DNA from: DASTQL01 sp035761805
GTDB lineage: Bacteria; Actinomycetota; Actinomycetes; Jiangellales; Jiangellaceae
Direction: 5' to 3'
Assembly: GCA_035761805.1 (NCBI GenBank)
Contig: DASTQL010000180.1
Span: forward strand, 1-31,736
DNA length: 31,736 bases
Shown here: piece after piece, positions 30,816-31,736 of the stretch
Position numbering within the stretch: the first letter of the stretch is position 1
Layout of the letters: each line of letters begins with the position of its first letter
The notes under the pieces: generated by a model
Database searches by the model: none
The model's input: the letters and a program-made list of their open reading frames with translations, nothing else
What the model was told of the DNA's origin: nothing
Made by a program: the position numbers and the translations under genes

Positions 30816-30827
30816 GGTGAGGTCACC
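30816..30827. repeat. Inverted repeat GGTGA-GG-TCACC between convergent genes
   Basis: A 5-bp inverted repeat lies at the end of the metallo-hydrolase gene, overlapping its stop at 30823-30825, just past the TerC stop. It is too short and lacks T-runs, so a bidirectional terminator role is only a possibility. Confidence 0.2.
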
Positions 30828-31476
30828 ATCCTCGTGCTCGCCACTCCTCCAGGTGCGGCCGCTCCCGGCCGAGGGTCGTGTCGTCGCCGTGCCCGGGATA
30901 GACCCAGGTCTCGTCGGACAGCCGGTCGAAGAGCTTGGTCCTCACGTCGCCGATGAGCGAGGCGAAGTTCTCCGGAGTGGTCGTCCGTCCCACACCCCCG
31001 GGGAACAGCGAGTCGCCCGTCCACACGTGCGGCTGGCCGGTCGGGTCGTCGTAGAGCAGGGCGATGCTGCCGGGGGTGTGACCGACGAGGTGCACGACCT
31101 CGAGCTCGATCCGGCCGAACCGCACGAGGTCCCCGTCCCGGACGACCTCGTCGGTCGGCACCGCGATGGCCGGGGCGTCGTCGACGTGGGCCACCGTGCG
31201 GGCGCCGGTGGCCGCCACGACCGCGGCGAGCGCCTGCCAGTGGTCGCCGTGTCGATGGGTCGTCACGACACGGCCGAGCGGTCCCTCGCCGCACACGGCG
31301 AGGATCCTTTGCGGCTCGTCAGCAGCGTCGACCAGCAGCTCCTCGCCGGTCGCGCGGCAGCGGAGCACGTACGCGTTGTTGTCCATCGGGCCCACCGAGA
31401 CCTTGCTGACGATCAGGTGCGTCAGCTCGCGAACGGCTGCCGGGCCGCCCGGGACGACCTTGCCCTGGTAGCGCAC
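30823..31476 (-). CDS. Metallo-beta-lactamase-fold hydrolase, glyoxalase II-like
   Basis: A 217-residue metal-dependent hydrolase of the metallo-beta-lactamase fold. Metal ligands are readable: THRHGDHW gives His74, His76, Asp78 and His79; VGHTPGS gives His133; TGDSLFPGGVG gives Asp155; YPGHGDDTTLG gives His196. The overall pattern is that of the glyoxalase II group that hydrolyses thioesters, and a mycothiol thioester would be a plausible actinobacterial substrate. The GTG start has GGAGG 6 bases upstream. It follows the maleylpyruvate isomerase-like gene by 16 bases on the same strand, so the two are likely one operon. I recall a similar gene between uvrB and uvrA in M. tuberculosis (Rv1637c). 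Confidence 0.92.
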   Translation of the reverse strand: MRYQGKVVPGGPAAVRELTHLIVSKVSVGPMDNNAYVLRCRATGEELLVDAADEPQRILAVCGEGPLGRVVTTHRHGDHWQALAAVVAATGARTVAHVDDAPAIAVPTDEVVRDGDLVRFGRIELEVVHLVGHTPGSIALLYDDPTGQPHVWTGDSLFPGGVGRTTTPENFASLIGDVRTKLFDRLSDETWVYPGHGDDTTLGRERPHLEEWRARGW

Positions 31477-31492
31477 CTGTGTCCTCCTGTCG

Positions 31493-31736
31493 TCACGCCC
31501 ACGCGGGCAGTACGGGTAGCGACCCCGGCGGGTCGACGGTCAGGTCGTCACCACCGCTCCTCCCCGTCAGCCAGGCCAGCATGGCGGCCGGCGCCCCGGA
31601 CACCGTGGGGCCGCCCGGCCTACCGAGCGGCTCGGGTTCGGACCCGACCACGTGCGCCACCAGGGAGGGGGTTTCCGCGCGTCGGCGGAACATCCGCAAC
31701 GTCTGGGCCAGGGCACGGTCCACGAAGCCGGTCGGC
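31493..31736 (-). CDS. Maleylpyruvate isomerase family protein, C-terminal part only
   Basis: Only the last 80 or so residues are in the window; the gene runs off the right edge. The frame is open to the edge (PTGFVDRALAQTL). The visible part, with GGPTVSGAPAAMLAWLTGRSGGDDL and the ending LPVLPAWA (written in parts: GGPTVSGAPAAML, AWLTGRSGGDD), matches the C-terminal domain of the mycothiol-dependent maleylpyruvate isomerase (MDMPI) family. Members are often non-isomerase DinB-like proteins of unknown substrate, and the metal-binding N-terminal domain is not in view. GTG at 31723 is an internal codon. It lies just upstream of, and probably with, the metallo-hydrolase gene. Confidence 0.75.
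   Translation of the reverse strand, partial: PTGFVDRALAQTLRMFRRRAETPSLVAHVVGSEPEPLGRPGGPTVSGAPAAMLAWLTGRSGGDDLTVDPPGSLPVLPAWA

Overview
The window is high-GC actinobacterial chromosome, with most codons ending in G or C, many GTG starts, AGGAGG-type ribosome sites and several apparently leaderless genes. A mycothiol-type isomerase relative, an AftD-like membrane protein, DUF2613 and DUF3068 proteins and an actinobacterial four-repeat S1 protein all point to Actinomycetota. A Propionibacteriales/Nocardioides-like host is my best guess, but the sequence alone does not fix the genus. No tRNA, rRNA, CRISPR array, insertion sequence or phage gene was seen.

Layout. Positions 1-2093 hold the 3' part of polA. 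At 2222-3529 is a secreted MltB-type lytic transglycosylase whose tail carries a 39-bp tandem repeat. From 3541 to about 17140 lies a cell-envelope glycan locus: a flippase-like protein, two large polytopic membrane proteins resembling GT-C glycosyltransferases, a 50-residue DUF2613 membrane peptide, a GT4 glycosyltransferase that appears to start at CTG, a SAM methyltransferase, a 1374-residue AftD-like arabinofuranosyltransferase, an acyltransferase-3 membrane protein and a DUF3068 membrane protein. The genes alternate in strand and share divergent starts. Three convergent pairs overlap at their stops (6778-6796, 12832-12893, 17089-17140).

From 17089 to 21043 come a methyltransferase, rpsA with a good promoter, a lipoprotein and coaE. 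At 21130-26631 is one 1833-residue biotin-dependent carboxylase with biotin carboxylase, biotin carrier, central and carboxyltransferase regions on a single chain, an order like eukaryotic acetyl-CoA carboxylase. After it come a HAD phosphatase, uvrB, a TerC-family membrane protein, a metallo-beta-lactamase-fold hydrolase and the end of a maleylpyruvate isomerase-like gene at the right edge.

How it fits together. polA, rpsA, coaE, uvrB, a metallo-beta-lactamase gene and (beyond this window) uvrA form a housekeeping order that I recall from other actinobacteria, including Mycobacterium tuberculosis. Here an envelope locus whose members resemble the M. tuberculosis Rv0224c-Rv0236c group sits between polA and rpsA, and a eukaryote-style carboxylase sits between coaE and uvrB. 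The two items most worth following up are the giant carboxylase and the AftD-type locus in what may be a bacterium without mycolic acids.
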